Below are positions 53,201-60,252 of a stretch of DNA of 64,000 bases, one piece after another. The DNA is from JASSUD01 sp031963405 (GTDB taxonomy: Bacteria; Pseudomonadota; Gammaproteobacteria; Burkholderiales; Burkholderiaceae), in contig JASSUJ010000001.1 in NCBI GenBank assembly GCA_031963405.1, positions 682,001-746,000 on the forward strand. Reading direction: 5' to 3'. The first letter of the stretch is position 1. Every line of letters begins with the position of its first letter. The position numbers were made by a program, and so were the translations under genes. The notes below the pieces were generated by a model that saw only the letters and a list, made by a program, of their open reading frames with translations, was not told the DNA's origin and did not search any database.

Positions 53201-53653
53201 CCAGAATATCGAAATCGCGCTCTCGCCTATTGGGACGCTCGCTTCGCTGCCGCAACAGCCGCTATTGAGCAAAATATATTTCGCCAAGAGCTTTCGACAA
53301 TAGGTCAATGGGTGAATAACCCCCAGCTTGAAACATCCTGGCTTTTCGAACAATTGCTCAAGATACTCGACATTGGCGTCATACCAGATTTTGCCTTTGG
53401 CATGGACAAATGGCTGTCCAACGCCTGCACTCAGGATATCGATCGTGCCCTTCGAATATTGGCCGCGCTAGTTGAAAATCCACAGGTACAACCACAAATT
53501 TATTTGATATGGGATGGTGACGCCATCCGAAAAATTCTTTTCGAAGCAATACGGAGTAAATCAGAGGATGCCATTGAGTTAGCTAGCCAAGTAATCAGCA
53601 TCTTGTCGACCAGAGGAAAGACTGAATACTTAGATCTCGAGCGCCTTGAATAA
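50204..53653 (+). CDS. Large helical protein of unknown family, island partner of the NACHT gene
   Basis: 1149 residues from the ATG at 50204 (GGAG 6 nt upstream); an in-frame TTG at 50192 is less likely. There is no Walker motif, nuclease motif, signal peptide or clear TM. The sequence is helical throughout, with HEAT-like alternation (IFPATDDVLRQAAWLAYLTH; YRLKHLGVHLLTLYLSSTLQ; RALRILAALVENPQVQPQIY). The N-terminal ~100 residues are basic and may bind nucleic acid or a partner. The C-terminal part (WEYW-like YRNRALAYWDARFAA, then FGMDKWLSNACTQDIDRALRILA) resembles large uncharacterised proteins found beside STAND or Sir2-type defence genes, but I cannot name a family. It shares the island and the divergent promoter region with the NACHT gene. 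Confidence 0.6.
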   Translation: MRIEKQDEADLSDEQREIIKTLRHLLGQTFADRYVDFCLLVSGNLPLRVSRPLAAHALREFESSLRKTLKIYIKYGKRSKIRQTISSGEQKNLQRAAQALSKLGFDELATQRAIKALPAPRHHRAEIIEIIDWLGLTQDGEVATAWIALDKGAGKAHQRSFHHSLSVDDEFRLAFHQPFELVIREVTLALQRRYSALVRRVEELIAMPDKAQAVSLFEKEIPGALPLQWHFFERLQTANWLPYLSSKKLLRPPSTHTAEQYFYNAWPAGNYLQRMAASSDFKTRQYVADVLRNAKDFTRPDTRFIGIQILAALPPSEAAPFATVVASWLNLKRGMPTMFTNAPKKLVINLAQGAQPGAALIVARALLQILKDEGKLITLYEACQMREYELPKLATLLSRTCGLDAFTLFVDLLREAAIASDKMVEEPFTAHSHFTGHLIANDEFTLHTYSTIIDAVKTCAEQLIQESSSSMRSIVTSLSNASINICKRIALHVLSKNPAAAPELAQEWLSDASLIEDPFYKEEYTALALSWYPSLSLEVKNFILASARTIAGRHRDKLKVLWEKKGQPLSEEEERIFGALATKDLLWEWRTVLPEELQAELNETVCKYKAYDDWMNPSSPFHREESPLQATDFSIRTIAEIVAFFKTWHPSDERPTETVSELAYQWRIAVEQDSARYAAVANQFAGVSSIYIAKLLEGLNTSAKCDPNFDWLKVLELIHDVFSHLQGLVSEPSIVTPNSSSWLQACQSASKLLKWGLWRGAEGIGLEHAVSVQNLILKLLKQASGYPEIYNFNDHFAHDAFRAAQSTLRGSTIELCLTWLFWLSRSHPSTNTATSQITLTTPLDVYRAFEAQIEDRSLSGRIPRAILGRHLGWLFHFGADWTRAHLGQIFPATDDVLRQAAWLAYLTHNAHPVKELYPELQTYYVDELVYLTTYMDNHENNKYRLKHLGVHLLTLYLSSTLQISDELFAKYLHVASIEARRFLMRRVGEYLQLPPDQFPPEYRNRALAYWDARFAAATAAIEQNIFRQELSTIGQWVNNPQLETSWLFEQLLKILDIGVIPDFAFGMDKWLSNACTQDIDRALRILAALVENPQVQPQIYLIWDGDAIRKILFEAIRSKSEDAIELASQVISILSTRGKTEYLDLERLE

Positions 53654-53865
53654 GGCAAAATAACGACAGAAATCATTCAATGGCCGCAAACGGTAGGTCT
53701 AACAATCCATGTTCGGAGGCGATTCGGCATTTAGCCAAATGAAATGTCGAATCTATAAGCAGATAAGCAAAGTTCTATTTAGCCTTGCTTCGGTTATAGC
53801 TGCTCTTGATAAACGAGGTTACCATCTGGCAATTTCAGTTAGTCGCTCGTGCAACGAGATTTTTC
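53654..53865. other. Spacer downstream of the large helical gene
   Basis: Nothing recognised besides short AT-rich sequence. The tRNA-distal repeat arm starts near 53866. Confidence 0.4.
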
Positions 53866-54013
53866 AGGTCAGCTGATTTGAAGCAATGCGGATAGATGGC
53901 GAAAGTGCTTTTGCCAAAAAACAGGGGGGGATTTTGTTGGATATTTTCTGGAACCGTTTTGGTTCTTGGAGGCGAGAGTCGGAATCGAACCAACGTACAC
54001 GGCTTTGCAGGCC
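53866..54013 (-). repeat. Direct repeat containing the tRNA-Cys 3' end (proximal att-like site)
   Basis: Partner of 45157-45308: a 46-nt identical block (53968-54013) within the intact tRNA gene, plus a similar tRNA-downstream stretch that includes the GGAACC/GGTTC hairpin likely to end the tRNA operon. Confidence 0.85.
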
Positions 54014-54040
54014 GCTGCATAACCACTCTGCCATCCCGCC
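53967..54040 (-). tRNA. tRNA-Cys (anticodon GCA)
   Basis: 74 nt with encoded CCA. The acceptor stem GGCGGGA pairs with TCTCGCC (one G-T), and the discriminator is T. The anticodon loop CTGCAAA gives GCA. The T arm holds GGTTCGATTCC. It lies downstream of tRNA-Gly as in the pgsA-tRNA-Gly-tRNA-Cys order of many proteobacteria. Its 3' portion is repeated at 45262-45308. Confidence 0.97.
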
Positions 54041-54166
54041 TAAGCTAAGCTTGATCGATGTGTGTGCTTGATCAAATAAAAAAGGAAGCGAAAGGCTTCC
54101 TTACAAACTAGCCCAAAAACTCGACGACGGTCTGTGATGGGATAAGTAAATAAGCAGTTTTTAAAA

Positions 54167-54242
54167 TGGAGCGGGAGACGAGTCTCGAACTCGCGACCTT
54201 AACCTTGGCAAGGTTACGCTCTACCAACTGAGCTACTCCCGC
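54167..54242 (-). tRNA. tRNA-Gly (anticodon GCC)
   Basis: 76 nt with encoded CCA. The acceptor stem GCGGGAG pairs with CTCCCGC. The D arm is AGCTCAGTTGGTAGAGC. The anticodon loop TTGCCAA gives GCC. The T arm is GCGAGTTCGAGACTCGT. It is upstream of tRNA-Cys in the same transcript. Confidence 0.98.
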
Positions 54243-54449
54243 TTTAAACTGCTCGCCGCACTCATTTGATTGGGTGCAATTGATGCGAAGCACGGATTAT
54301 GAATAAGCTGCTTTTTCGTGTCAAGCTTATAACGCGTTTTTCTTGCTTTTTACTGATATTTTATTTGCGGCGGAAGAAATTTCGCTGTCTTTCACTTTAT
54401 CTAATAGGCACTCAGCCTTGTAGTTTCGAGCGATGACGGGGAACACCAA

Positions 54450-55100
54450 CTACATAATACCGGTCTGCTTGCGGATTTGCGGCCAAGCCAGTTTCAAATA
54501 GTAAAGCATTGACCAAATCGTTAGCACGGCGGCGATATAAATTAATTCTTCACCCCAGTGCCGCATATCCAGCGTGATGCTATTAGCACCAAGTAAGCTA
54601 TGGCTGCTCAATTCAAGGGGCTTATAAAATAGCAGCATAGGAATCGCGATCATCTGGCAAGCTGTTTTGATTTTGCCCAGAGAATTAACTGCGACACTTT
54701 TAGTCGCGCCGCTTTGAGCCATCCATTCGCGCAACGCAGAAATAGCAATTTCACGCCCTACAATGACTAGCGCAATGGCTGCATTTAAGCGCGCCAGCTG
54801 CACAAGCATGAGCAAAGCAGCGGTCACCATCAATTTGTCTGCTACCGGGTCAAGGAAGGCACCAAAGGATGAAGTCTGGTTTAGTTTGCGTGCCAAAAAG
54901 CCATCAAACCAATCAGTTAAGGCGGCTAGGATAAATATTAGTGCTGCGGCAAAATCTTTGTCAGCTATCGGCAGAACATCCTCTGGCAAATAAAAAACAC
55001 CCACTATCAGCGGAATCAAGACAATGCGCAGCCACGTCAGAAAAATTGGCAAGTTAAATGGCATAAGAGGTACGCAGCAGGGAAGCATCAGGAACGCCAT
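54450..55100 (-). CDS. pgsA: CDP-diacylglycerol-glycerol-3-phosphate 3-phosphatidyltransferase
   Basis: 216 residues, about four to five membrane segments. Makes phosphatidylglycerol phosphate. The CDP-alcohol phosphotransferase motif D-G-x2-A-R-x8-G-x3-D-x3-D is seen as DWFDGFLARKLNQTSSFGAF followed by LDPVADKLM. The family start corresponds to the internal ATG at 55064 (MPFNLPIFLTWLRIVLIPL). The ATG at 55100 has the better ribosome site (AAGGTGAGG) and is used here with reserve. Followed by tRNA-Gly and tRNA-Cys as in E. coli; uvrC lies upstream. Confidence 0.93.
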   Translation of the reverse strand: MAFLMLPCCVPLMPFNLPIFLTWLRIVLIPLIVGVFYLPEDVLPIADKDFAAALIFILAALTDWFDGFLARKLNQTSSFGAFLDPVADKLMVTAALLMLVQLARLNAAIALVIVGREIAISALREWMAQSGATKSVAVNSLGKIKTACQMIAIPMLLFYKPLELSSHSLLGANSITLDMRHWGEELIYIAAVLTIWSMLYYLKLAWPQIRKQTGIM

Positions 55101-55288
55101 TGTGCCGCCTCACCTTAGCTGGCACAAGGTAAACAAGGAAAATTCACTATATTTACTCAGCATTCTGGTGCATACGCTTTGATTGTGCAGCTTAAAGGTG
55201 CTGTATTTGCCTGGTCTGTGCCGTTAAGCTGGCATCAGCCAGAATAAAAACTTCAAGTCACGACAGCAAGCGCCATACTTAAGGTCTA

Positions 55289-55364
55289 TCCTCACTTAAA
55301 ACGGGCTACTACCTTCCTCTAAAAAACGCATCTTAAATGAGAAGTTGACGGCTTTAAGTGAGGA
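55289..55364. terminator. Inverted repeat after uvrC
   Basis: TCCTCACTTAAA (55289-55300) pairs with TTTAAGTGAGGA (55353-55364), just after the uvrC stop (minus strand). The loop is long (52 nt) and there is no T-run, so termination is uncertain. Confidence 0.4.
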
Positions 55365-55370
55365 CAGGCT

Positions 55371-57437
55371 CTAACGCAGCTGACGATAAATGCTTTGCGC
55401 TAACGCTTGAGAAATTCCTTCTACACTCGCTAATTCGTCAACACTAGCGGCCATTACGCCACGCAAGCCGCCAAAGCGAATAAGCAGCCGTTGACGCCGT
55501 TTCGCGCCCACTCCTTCGAGTTCTTCTAAACGTGAGCTTTGTCGAGCTTTGGCGCGTTTCGCACGCATGCCAGTAATCGCGAAGCGATGCGCTTCATCAC
55601 GAATTTGCGCAATTAACATCAGCGCTGCGCTATCTTGACCAAGCGCAAGAGGTGCCCGACCATCTGCAAAAATTAGAGTCTCAAGCCCTACCTTACGCCC
55701 CTCCCCTTTAGCCACCCCCACTAACAAGCTGATATCTAATCCCAGCTCGTTAAAAACCTGCCGCGCTACTTCTACTTGTCCTTTGCCACCGTCAATTAAA
55801 ACAATATCGGGTAAGCCTGTGCCAGGCTTGGCTAGTTGATCGTCTTGTTGCTGCGCCTGAGCTACCTTTTTATCCTCGCCTATCTCATTTACCTCATTTA
55901 ATTTATCTGCAGCTTGCGTGATGCGCCGCTCATAACAGCGTGTGAGTACCTGACGCATTGCGGCGTAATCATCACCTGGGGTGATGCCGTTAATGTTATA
56001 GCGCCGATATTCTGACGCTTGCATCTGGTGGTGGTGATACACCACGCATGAAGCCTGCGTTGCCTCACCCATCGTATGGCTAATGTCGAAGCACTCAATA
56101 CGCAGCGTCGCCAAATCATCGCTTTCGATTTCTAAAGTCTGAGCTAATGTGCGCGTACGAGCCTGCTGCGAAGTTCGCTCAGATAAAAAGCGGGTGAGCG
56201 CGAGCTGCGCGTTGTGTTGCGTCATCGTAAGCCAGACGCGCTTTTGGCCTTGAGGCTGGCGGCTTATGGTTATCCGTCGTCCAGCTTGCTCTGTTAGCAA
56301 ATCAATTAATTGAAGATTGTTTAAGGCATGACTCACAATCAGCAGTGGGGGAATGGTGTGCTCAACATAATGCTGACTGATAAAAGCTTCCAGCACTTCA
56401 CTGGCTAAATCTTCTGCCATTTTTTCCGGGCTAATTTCAGCGCTAGATACAGTTACACCTTCAGTAGCGTTTTCATTCTCTTCAACATTAGGTGCGGCGC
56501 TAGACAAATTAGGGGTGGCGGCCTCGGTTAATAGCGCAGCCTGCGACGGAAAATACGCTTTATCGCCCAAATGCCGCCCTCCTCGCACAATCGCCAGATT
56601 GACACAAACACGCCCGCCTTCCATCGCAACAGCGAGTACATCTGCGTCGCCATCTCCACCCGTGGTATCTACGGCTTGGCGATATAAGACACTATTTAAG
56701 GAGTTAATTTGATTGCGTACTGCTGCAGCTTGTTCAAATTTCAACTCAGCAGCAAAGGCGTGCATCTTTTGCTCAAGCTCATTGATCACAAGGCTTTGCT
56801 GCCCTTTCAAAAACCGCGCCGCGTTTTGTACATCGCGGGCATAATCCTCCTCGCTAATCACACCGACACAGGGTGCTGTGCAACGACCGATTTGGTGAAG
56901 TAAACAGGGGCGCGCGCGATGCTTAAAAACAGAGTCTTCGCAAGTGCGCAATTGAAATACACGCTGTAAAATTTGGGCGCTTTCTCGCGCAGCGTTCCCG
57001 TTCGGAAAAGGGCCAAAATACTGATGCTCTTTATCTACTGCACCACGATAAGAAGTCAGGCGCGGGTAGCGATGACGGCTAATTTTTAGATAAGGGTAAG
57101 ATTTATCGTCACGAAAGAGAATGTTGTAGCGCGGCGCCAGCGCTTTAATTAAATTGTTTTCTAATAACAGCGCTTCCGTTTCAGAGCGTGTCACAGTCGT
57201 TTCAAGGCGGGCAATGCGAGAGACCATCAGCTCAATGCGCGGTGACAGCCGGGTTTTGGCAAAATAACTTGAAACACGCTTTTTTAGATCACGCGCTTTG
57301 CCCACATACAATACTTCTCCCTGCGCATCGTAATAACGATAAACGCCCGGCAAATTTGGCAAGCTAGCAAGCTCCGCCATAGAATCAAACACTGCGGGAG
57401 CAGAATCAGTGGACTCAAGATCAGTGGTATCGGACAT
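55371..57437 (-). CDS. uvrC: Excinuclease ABC subunit C
   Basis: 688 residues. Makes the two cuts in nucleotide excision repair. The GIY-YIG nuclease domain is LPGVYRYYDAQGEVLYVGKA, then DLKKRVSSYF. UVR domain ELKFEQAAAVRNQINSL. The RNase H-like domain contains IECFDISHTMGEATQASCVV and DIVLIDGGKGQVEVA. C-terminal tandem HhH LEGVGAKRRQRLLIRFGGLR. An acidic, glutamate-rich insertion (~310-350) is longer than usual. I chose the ATG at 57437 (AGGTAA upstream); a GTG at 57461 is also in frame. The ATG overlaps the earP ATG on the opposite strand by 2 bp (CATG). Confidence 0.94.
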   Translation of the reverse strand: MSDTTDLESTDSAPAVFDSMAELASLPNLPGVYRYYDAQGEVLYVGKARDLKKRVSSYFAKTRLSPRIELMVSRIARLETTVTRSETEALLLENNLIKALAPRYNILFRDDKSYPYLKISRHRYPRLTSYRGAVDKEHQYFGPFPNGNAARESAQILQRVFQLRTCEDSVFKHRARPCLLHQIGRCTAPCVGVISEEDYARDVQNAARFLKGQQSLVINELEQKMHAFAAELKFEQAAAVRNQINSLNSVLYRQAVDTTGGDGDADVLAVAMEGGRVCVNLAIVRGGRHLGDKAYFPSQAALLTEAATPNLSSAAPNVEENENATEGVTVSSAEISPEKMAEDLASEVLEAFISQHYVEHTIPPLLIVSHALNNLQLIDLLTEQAGRRITISRQPQGQKRVWLTMTQHNAQLALTRFLSERTSQQARTRTLAQTLEIESDDLATLRIECFDISHTMGEATQASCVVYHHHQMQASEYRRYNINGITPGDDYAAMRQVLTRCYERRITQAADKLNEVNEIGEDKKVAQAQQQDDQLAKPGTGLPDIVLIDGGKGQVEVARQVFNELGLDISLLVGVAKGEGRKVGLETLIFADGRAPLALGQDSAALMLIAQIRDEAHRFAITGMRAKRAKARQSSRLEELEGVGAKRRQRLLIRFGGLRGVMAASVDELASVEGISQALAQSIYRQLR

Positions 57438-58593
57438 GATTACCTGCGATATTTTTTGCACCGTTATTGATAATTACGGTGATATAGGTATTTGCTGGCG
57501 TTTAGCGCGCCAGCTCGCTAATGAATATGATTGGCAAGTCAGGCTCTGGGTCGACAATCTCGCTACTTTCGCTCAGCTTTGCCCAGCACTTGACCCACAC
57601 GCATCTAAACAAAAAATCAATAATGTAACGATCGAACGTTGGCGAGCTGATTTCAACGCATGTCGTATCGAGCAAGCAGCTGACGTGGTGTTAGAAACCT
57701 TCGGCTGCGAATTACCCGCTGCCTATTTGGCCCGGATGCTCGAGCGTGCAACTAGTCAAAAAGCGCCCGTATGGGTCAATCTTGAGTACCTGAGTGCTGA
57801 AGCTTGGGTGGCTGATTTTCATTTACGCCCCTCCCTTCATCCACGCTATGCATTGACCAAAACTTTCTTTTTCCCGGGGCTTATGCCAGGTACTGGGGGC
57901 GTCTTAAAAGAAGGCGCACTGTGCCAGACACGCGAAGCTTTTGTAGGCGATGCAAGCGCACGAGCAAATTTTTGGCATTCGTTGAATGTACCATCCCCAG
58001 CCGCTACATCCACGATTGTCTCGCTTTTCGCCTACGAAAATAGCGCACTTAATGCACTACTTAATAGTTGGCGCACAAACTTAACACCCATCACCTGTAT
58101 CGTACCTGAAGGACGCCTCTCAAATGCACTGGCACATTTTTTCAAAAAGCCTGCTTTTGCAGCAGGCGAGGTAGCCAAACAAGGAAATTTGACCGTCTAT
58201 AGCATTCCCTTTGTTGAACAAAATCAGTATGACCGTCTGCTGTGGGCGTGTGATATCAATTTTGTACGAGGTGAAGACTCATTCGTACGCGCACAATGGG
58301 CGCAACGCCCATTGGTTTGGCATATTTATCCGCAAACTGAAGACGCGCATTTGCCTAAACTCGACGCGGCGCTAGCGCATTACACGGCGGATTTGCCCGC
58401 TGCTGCTAGTGCCGCTTTTGTGCGCTTTTGGCATGCTTGGAATGGCGTTAAGGGGGCTTCGCTCAATTGGCAGGATTTTTGGCAGCATCGAGACACCTTC
58501 GCAAGTCATGCTAGTCATTGGGCACAAAAATTAGCGGCAGTAGGTAATCTGAGCGCTCATCTCGTGAAATTCTGTGAAACCCAGTTACAATAG
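57436..58593 (+). CDS. earP: EF-P arginine-32 rhamnosyltransferase
   Basis: 385 residues. Attaches rhamnose from dTDP-rhamnose to Arg32 of EF-P, needed for its function in this lineage. Motifs: CDIFCTVIDNYGDIGICWRL at the N-terminus (Asp residues that bind the acceptor and sugar), PVWVNLEYLSAEAWVADFH, TKTFFFPGLMPGTGGVL, and FVRGEDSFVRAQWAQRPLVW with the donor-binding residues. The start at 57436 matches the family N-terminus and shares CATG with the divergent uvrC start. The target gene efp lies 417 bp downstream and has Arg32. Confidence 0.94.
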   Translation: MITCDIFCTVIDNYGDIGICWRLARQLANEYDWQVRLWVDNLATFAQLCPALDPHASKQKINNVTIERWRADFNACRIEQAADVVLETFGCELPAAYLARMLERATSQKAPVWVNLEYLSAEAWVADFHLRPSLHPRYALTKTFFFPGLMPGTGGVLKEGALCQTREAFVGDASARANFWHSLNVPSPAATSTIVSLFAYENSALNALLNSWRTNLTPITCIVPEGRLSNALAHFFKKPAFAAGEVAKQGNLTVYSIPFVEQNQYDRLLWACDINFVRGEDSFVRAQWAQRPLVWHIYPQTEDAHLPKLDAALAHYTADLPAAASAAFVRFWHAWNGVKGASLNWQDFWQHRDTFASHASHWAQKLAAVGNLSAHLVKFCETQLQ

Positions 58594-58618
58594 GCGCTTT
58601 TTTAAGCGCATTCTCAAG

Positions 58619-58721
58619 TTAGACCTCTTCCGAAACCCCGTAGCAGCGTCATTTCGGATCAAAGTACGAACTTACTGGCATCAAAGGCATTCCTTGCTAC
58701 GAAGCTTCGAAAAAGGTCTAA
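58619..58721. repeat. Palindromic element, copy C
   Basis: Arms 58619-58644 (contains CGAAACCCCGTAGC) and 58696-58721 with a few mismatches. The core, read on the minus strand, is AAGGAATGCCTTTGATGCCA, GT..GTAC, then AAATGACGCT. It lies in the earP-efp gap, in the opposite orientation to copy B. Confidence 0.75.
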
Positions 58722-58734
58722 TGTGCGCCACCTC

Positions 58735-58883
58735 TAAGAACCTGTTTAGTAATCGCCCAAAAGGCCGTGATTCGGGGTCGGGCGGTACTCGGAATCCTCA
58801 TGTACTTCTATGTACACTCCGGTTCCTCCGTTCCGTCCTCCCCCGACTGACGACCTTTTGAACAATTACTAAACAGGTTCTTA
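58735..58883. repeat. Long palindrome with 19-bp perfect arms
   Basis: TAAGAACCTGTTTAGTAAT (58735-58753) and its exact inverse (58865-58883). Inside are further imperfect pairings (GGGGTCGGGCGG/CCGTCCTCCCCCGAC) and a TGTAC...TGTAC centre. It is a different family from the ~100-bp elements. A decayed half lies near 5880-5945, and its AGCCTGTT/AACCTGTT tip resembles the hairpin at 22250-22284. Confidence 0.75.
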
Positions 58884-59010
58884 CAAACACGAATTTAAAC
58901 AAACTGGAAGTGACGCCTTGCTTGTCTGCTGTACAGGCATACTGTCTGCGTCGGCATTTCTTGCATCTTGATTGATGCAGCGCTTCCCCTATACGAATAA
59001 AGGATTTTGT

Positions 59011-59568
59011 ATGAAAACTGCACAAGAACTTCGCGCGGGCAACGTAGTCATGGTTGGCGACAACGCTATGGTGATCCAAAAAGCTGAATACAACAAATCA
59101 GGCCGTAGCTCTGCGGTCGTCAAAATGAAGTTAAGCAATCTCTTAACCGGTAGCTGCACGGAAACGGTCTGTAAAGCTGACGACAAATTTAATGTCGTCG
59201 TGCTCGATCGCAAGGAAGCCACCTACTCCTATTTTGCCGACCCGATGTATGTGTTTATGGACAATAACTACGACCAATATGAGGTCGAGAAAGAAAATCT
59301 TGGTGATGCCCTCAATTACCTTGAAGATGGCATGGCCTGCGAAGTCGTTTTTTATAACGGCAAAGCTATCTCTGTTCAGTTACCCAATACTGTCGTGCGC
59401 GAAATTACTGAAACTGAAACAGCAGCCAAAGGTGATACGGTTTCTGGCAAAGCACTCAAAACAGCCAAGATTGCTAGCGGTCTAGAATTGCAAGTGCAAA
59501 TTTTTTGTAATGTTGGCGACAAAATTGAAATCGATACGCGTACCAATGAATACCGCCGTCGGGTTTAA
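59011..59568 (+). CDS. efp: Elongation factor P
   Basis: 185 residues. Relieves ribosome stalling at polyproline. N-terminal KOW-like domain MKTAQELRAGNVVMVGDNAM with the modified loop NKSGRSSAVVK, where Arg32 is the rhamnosylation site of EarP. Two OB domains follow, ending with GDKIEIDTRTNEYRRRV. The ATG at 59011 follows AAAGGA; an upstream in-frame ATG (58972) is not part of the family. Having earP and Arg32 together, not EpmA/EpmB and Lys34, is the rhamnose-type system. Confidence 0.96.
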   Translation: MKTAQELRAGNVVMVGDNAMVIQKAEYNKSGRSSAVVKMKLSNLLTGSCTETVCKADDKFNVVVLDRKEATYSYFADPMYVFMDNNYDQYEVEKENLGDALNYLEDGMACEVVFYNGKAISVQLPNTVVREITETETAAKGDTVSGKALKTAKIASGLELQVQIFCNVGDKIEIDTRTNEYRRRV

Positions 59569-59679
59569 TGACGCTCCATCACCATTGAGCTATAAGTTTT
59601 TTACTTAGATAGTGGCACGTATTCTGCTTAGGAAAAGAAGAGCTATTTTTTTGCAACTCATCTTCTAAGGGAATATGAC

Positions 59680-59880
59680 ATGAATAAAGACATAGTCGAA
59701 GGCAAATGGAAACAACTTGTTGGTAAAGCAAAAGTGATGTGGGGCGACCTGACAGATAACGAATTGGAAAAAGTAGAAGGCGACGCTGACAAATTAGCTG
59801 GGTTAATTCAAGAGAAATATGGCAAGTCGCTTGAAGAAGCCAAAAAAGACGTTAAGCATTTCTTCGACAACAATCGCTAA
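59680..59880 (+). CDS. CsbD-family stress-associated protein
   Basis: 66 residues with the CsbD pattern: KDIVEGKWKQLVGKAKVMWG, then DLTDNELEKVEGDADKLAG and LIQEKYGKSLEEAKKDV. Small hydrophilic helical proteins of this family accumulate under stress; the mechanism is unknown. GGGAATATGAC precedes the ATG. DUF1328 follows after 17 nt, a common pairing in proteobacteria. Confidence 0.9.
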   Translation: MNKDIVEGKWKQLVGKAKVMWGDLTDNELEKVEGDADKLAGLIQEKYGKSLEEAKKDVKHFFDNNR

Positions 59881-59897
59881 ACAGCTAGGTAAATACC

Positions 59898-60062
59898 ATG
59901 TTGCGCTATGCCGTTATCTTTTTTGTGATTTCGCTAATTGCTGCTTTGTTTGGATTTACCGGCATTGCGGCAGGAGCCGCTTCGATTGGAAAGATTTTCT
60001 TCTACGTTTTTCTATTTTTTACTGTGTTAGCTTTACTCGGCAGTTTATTTCGCCACAAGTAA
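59898..60062 (+). CDS. DUF1328 (YtjA-type) small membrane protein
   Basis: 54 residues, two hydrophobic helices: LRYAVIFFVISLIAALFGFT, then the IAAGAASIGKIFF loop and FYVFLFFTVLALLGSLF. This matches DUF1328 membrane proteins, unknown role. It lies just after the CsbD-like gene and is likely co-transcribed. Confidence 0.88.
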   Translation: MLRYAVIFFVISLIAALFGFTGIAAGAASIGKIFFYVFLFFTVLALLGSLFRHK

Positions 60063-60158
60063 AGCCCGAGCTAACAGAGGCGGGCACATCGCCTACTCTG
60101 TTTCGGTATAACCATCTTGCCTACTTTCATGGTTAAGGCAGTATTGACTCAGCACTGT

Positions 60159-60197
60159 CTCAATCATCATGCGGCTAATAGTCGCATAATGATTGAG
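60159..60197. terminator. Hairpin between convergent DUF1328 and nagZ
   Basis: CTCAATCATCATGCG (60159-60173) pairs with CGCATAATGATTGAG (60183-60197), 14 of 15 matched, with a 9-nt loop. Probably a bidirectional terminator. Confidence 0.55.
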
Positions 60198-60252
60198 CTT
60201 CCCTTCTACTACATCCACAAGCTTTATCAGCCTTAATCAACTTTACTCAGCA

